Shown piece after piece: positions 5,660 through 7,280 of a stretch of DNA of 7,280 nucleotides (within the stretch, counting starts at the first letter, position 1; each line of letters begins with the position of its first letter). The stretch lies in NCBI GenBank assembly GCA_030038885.1, contig JASHQY010000125.1, forward strand, positions 1-7,280. Reading direction: 5' to 3'. Under the pieces are notes generated by a model that ran no database searches, was not told the origin of the DNA, and worked only from the letters and a program-made list of their open reading frames with translations. This DNA comes from Thermoplasmata archaeon (GTDB lineage: Archaea > Thermoplasmatota > Thermoplasmata > Lutacidiplasmatales > UBA184). Position numbers and translations under genes: made by a program.

Positions 5660-6586
5660 TCACGCACGGCCGCGAAGACCACCGCTCGACGCCGCAGGTG
5701 CGACCGGGGTCGCCTGGGCCCCGGCCACCGACGGGCGCAGCCGGGTCCGGTCCACGACGACCCAGCGCCAGCCGTCCTCCACCTCGACCGGAGCGACGAC
5801 CAGATCGTTCCCCACGAGGTCGGTGTGGAACTGGAGGAGGGCGGAGAAGACCTCGTTCGTGTCGTCCCCGGTCCGCCGGGCGATCTCGGAGAGGCTCCCG
5901 ATCCAGGTGCCGTCCTGGACCAGCTCCCGCAGCACGCGCACGTAGCGGGGCAGGCGGGGGTCGGTCGTCGTGCGGATCCCGCGGGCGCCCGAGACCCCGG
6001 TCTGCCACCGGTACGGGATCCGTCGGTGCACCGGGCTCGGGGGCCCGCTCGGACCCTTCGCCGGACCGACCTCGTTCTCCGACGGGAGCGGGACCCGGCC
6101 CTGGATCGCGTCGACCTCGCGCATGAGGTGGTCCAGCTCATCGACCGCCCAGCTGCGACCCTCGGTCTCGGGGTTCCCCCCGGGGATCGTGCTCGGCACG
6201 GCCGGCGGAGGAGTTCCCCGTCCGGCCAGCGTGGGGCCCCCCAACGGGATCTGCACGTCCGGGTCGGAGATCCGGGCCTCGACCACGCGGGTGAACTCGT
6301 CGATGTCCGACGCGGGTACCGGGCGCAGGTTCCGTCGCATCCGGAACCGGTCGAGCGCCGCTCTCAGATCGGGACTCGGAACGAGGAAGCCTCGGCGCCG
6401 CTCGCCGTCCTGGATCTCGACCCAGGGATCCCCCGACTCGTCGCGGAACAGCTTGAGGCCCGCGTGCGTCACGAGGTCGTGGTAGAGCTCGTGCGCGGGG
6501 GGGCCGCCCATCGCACCGATCGGCGGCGTCCATTCGCCCTGACGGACCCGGCTGAGGTCCAGTATCGCCAGCTCGTCCTTCGTCAA
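5660..6586 (-). CDS. Unrecognised protein with a possible C-terminal winged helix
   Basis: I do not recognise the family of this 308-residue soluble protein. Residues about 31-110 form a compact domain: HELYHDLVTHAGLKLFRDES, DPWVEIQDG, GFLVPSPDLRAALDRFRMRR and VVEARISDPDVQI. This order, a helix, then LFrd-x-x-Gd, a short sheet, an S-x-x-L-x-x-x-L helix and an Ala-Arg end, recalls an N-terminal module seen in some primase- or helicase-associated proteins; that is only a pattern impression. A Pro/Gly-rich linker (about 112-190) follows. The C-terminal part (about 200-290), RYVRVLRELVQDGTWIGSLSEIARRTG followed by EVFSALLQFHTD and a beta hairpin, looks like a winged helix-turn-helix. The start is TTG 6586, the first usable start after the frame opens, so it is uncertain; ATG at codon 26 is an alternative. 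A TATA-like ACTAAAC at 6663-6669 would give a leader of about 55 nt. Confidence 0.78.
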   Translation of the reverse strand: MTKDELAILDLSRVRQGEWTPPIGAMGGPPAHELYHDLVTHAGLKLFRDESGDPWVEIQDGERRRGFLVPSPDLRAALDRFRMRRNLRPVPASDIDEFTRVVEARISDPDVQIPLGGPTLAGRGTPPPAVPSTIPGGNPETEGRSWAVDELDHLMREVDAIQGRVPLPSENEVGPAKGPSGPPSPVHRRIPYRWQTGVSGARGIRTTTDPRLPRYVRVLRELVQDGTWIGSLSEIARRTGDDTNEVFSALLQFHTDLVGNDLVVAPVEVEDGWRWVVVDRTRLRPSVAGAQATPVAPAASSGGLRGRA

Positions 6587-6662
6587 CCCGGTCCACCCGT
6601 CTTCCCGGTTACGGGCACTGGAGCTCCGCGGCGGAGCCCCGCTCGACTCTCCACGGTGGGGG

Positions 6663-6669
6663 GTTTAGT
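6663..6669 (-). promoter_or_regulatory. TATA-like element for the 5660-6586 gene
   Basis: The minus strand reads GAAAAGAACTAAACCCC, the most A/T-rich patch of the gap. The core ACTAAAC would place the transcript start near 6640, which is about 55 nt before TTG 6586. No in-frame start codon occurs at the predicted transcript start, so the message would have a leader, unlike several others here. Confidence 0.4.
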
Positions 6670-6803
6670 TCTTTTCGAACCAGAGGAAGCGCCCGTCGGG
6701 AGGACGAGCGGACGGTGGAACGTCCCAGGGTCCTTCCGAACGCCCGACGACGATCGTACCGGAACCGCGACCGGGAGTCCCGGCGGGGGAGCCGAGTGGG
6801 GCC

Positions 6804-6836
6804 GACTCCGCCGGGCCCTCGCGGGCGGCGGGAGTC
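6804..6836. repeat. Imperfect stem-loop, about 13 bp, in the gene-poor gap
   Basis: GACTCCGCCG (6804-6813) pairs with CGGCGGGAGTC (6826-6836) with one bulged G, and GCCC (6815-6818) pairs with GGGC (6823-6826) inside around a TCGC loop, the exact partition being flexible. A second repeat, CCGGGA-G-TCCCGG, is at 6771-6783, and CCCGGCGG/CCGCCGGG arms lie at 6779-6786 and 6808-6815, so alternative folds are possible. Confidence 0.4.
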
Positions 6837-7065
6837 CGGTCCGCAGGGGCGATTCCGGTCTGACGTTTTGTCGGGCCTACTCGGACCCTCGTCGGCCGTG
6901 GAGGAAGCGCCTATCCGCCCCGCTGCTTGCGGCAGAAATGGCTCGCCAGCGTCCGCGCTGCGTTGCGCGCTTCGGGGGCGTTTGGACCGGGGCACGCGGG
7001 CGCCGTCTCGCGGGGCGATGCCGGGGGCGGCGACCGAGCGCTCCGGCCGTTCGTGGGAGCGGCCC

Positions 7066-7280
7066 GTGAGGCCGCTGGCCGAAGAGCAGCGCAACCTGCT
7101 CCTGCTCGTCACGGTCGGCCTGATCTGGGGCAGCGCGTACCCGGTCATCCGGTTCGGCCTGCTCGCCGGCGCGACGCCGATCGCGTTCGCCGCCGCGCGC
7201 TACGCGCTCTCCGCGGTCGCGATCGCGCTCCTCGCGGCCGCGCTCCGGATCCCCCGTCCGAACGCCCGTGCGCTCGGGCT
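7066..7280 (+). CDS. EamA/DMT-superfamily transporter, N-terminal part (3' end outside window)
   Basis: The visible 71 residues start MRPLAEEQRNLLLLVTVGLIWGSAYPVIRFGLL. The first membrane helix ends in WGSAYPVIRFG, the hallmark of EamA domains of the drug/metabolite transporter superfamily. It is followed by GATPIAFAAARYALSAVAIALLAAAL, whose central ARYALSA block and second helix also fit. Members usually have ten membrane helices in two EamA repeats and export or import small metabolites; the substrate is unknown. GTG 7066 is preferred because only about nine residues precede the first helix, as is usual. An in-frame ATG at 7018 would add 16 charged residues (MPGAATERSGRSWERP) and cannot be excluded. 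No clear TATA-like element or strong ribosome site is seen before either start. The frame stays open to the window edge. Confidence 0.9.
   Translation, partial: MRPLAEEQRNLLLLVTVGLIWGSAYPVIRFGLLAGATPIAFAAARYALSAVAIALLAAALRIPRPNARALG

Larger units (their letters stand above)
6587..7065. other. 479-bp stretch with no convincing gene
   Basis: This gap lies between two divergent genes. At its left end are the probable promoter of the 5660-6586 gene and a small GTTC/GAAC repeat (6668-6681 region). Frames across it give Arg/Pro/Gly-rich, repetitive translations without recognisable domains. These include a 43-codon reading from ATG 6938 to TGA 7069, which overlaps the next start as GTGA but is too Arg-rich to trust. 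A strong imperfect stem-loop is at 6804-6836. I see no tRNA: a TTCGAA near 6675 lacks a paired T-stem. The rest may be an untranslated leader, an unrecognised RNA gene or decayed coding sequence. Confidence 0.5.

Noticed and set aside
6655..6690. TTCGAA motif resembling a tRNA T-loop
   Set aside because: The bases on either side do not form a T-stem, and no acceptor or anticodon arms could be matched on either strand.
4721..7069. A 782-codon open frame on the plus strand
   Set aside because: It runs out of frame through the cyclase-like gene and antisense through the 5660-6586 gene. Its translation is Arg/Pro/Gly-rich with no domain; it is open only because stop codons are rare at this GC content.
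6938..7069. A 43-codon frame from ATG 6938 overlapping the EamA start as GTGA
   Set aside because: The overlap looks like coupling, but the product is almost entirely Arg, Gly, Ala and Pro with no sign of selection, so chance is more likely.
6609..7148. A 179-codon minus-strand frame across the gene-poor gap
   Set aside because: It starts antisense to the EamA-type gene, is Arg/Ser/Pro-rich and shows no domain or promoter-like element in front of it.
1..7280. CRISPR arrays, insertion sequences, integrase or attachment sites
   Set aside because: No regularly spaced direct repeats, transposase or recombinase motifs, or tRNA-linked duplications were seen.

Overview
The window is a very GC-rich (clearly above 65% by eye), densely coded stretch of chromosome that looks archaeal. 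The main sign is promoter layout. In front of several genes a short A/T island (CTAAAGA, CTTATC, TTGTAA, TTAGATA) sits about 28-32 nt before the start codon in otherwise GC-rich DNA, with no good Shine-Dalgarno sequence. That is the expected layout for TATA-box promoters making leaderless mRNAs. GTG starts, small zinc-ribbon proteins, and the gene content (MsrA, LysE-type exporter, MOSC, DUF1801, a squalene-cyclase-like toroid protein) fit a high-GC member of the Thermoplasmatota or a related uncultured archaeal lineage. This placement is inference; no rRNA, tRNA or other marker gene is present.

Layout from left to right. The 3' end of a CDGSH iron-sulfur protein (+, ends at 95) is followed by a gap with several inverted repeats. 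A convergent gene (-, 351-1082) encodes a protein with three zinc ribbons and an Arg/Gly-rich tail. It is divergent from msrA (+, 1194-1769). MsrA ends back to back with a LysE-family transporter gene (-, 1770-2351), the two stop codons forming TGATCA. Divergent from the transporter is a small two-zinc-ribbon protein (+, 2446-2835) with a perfect inverted repeat just upstream of its start. Then come a MOSC-domain protein (+, 3046-3543), a DUF1801 protein (+, 3606-4004), and a coupled pair: a small helical protein (+, 4138-4575) overlapping by GTGA with a prenyltransferase/squalene-cyclase-like protein (+, 4572-5570). A convergent hypothetical gene (-, 5660-6586) encodes a protein with a possible C-terminal winged helix. 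After a 479-bp stretch with no convincing gene, the window ends inside an EamA/DMT-type transporter (+, from 7066).

Functionally this is a mixed housekeeping/accessory neighbourhood, not one clear pathway. CDGSH, MsrA and MOSC are all linked in general to redox, sulfur or metal chemistry, but they stand in separate transcription units. The only pair with strong evidence for joint expression is the 4138-5570 couple. No mobile element, CRISPR array, integrase, tRNA or rRNA was found. The items most worth following up are the triple-zinc-ribbon/RG-tail protein, the inverted repeat at 2421-2437, the coupled helical protein plus cyclase-like pair, and the unrecognised gene at 5660-6586.
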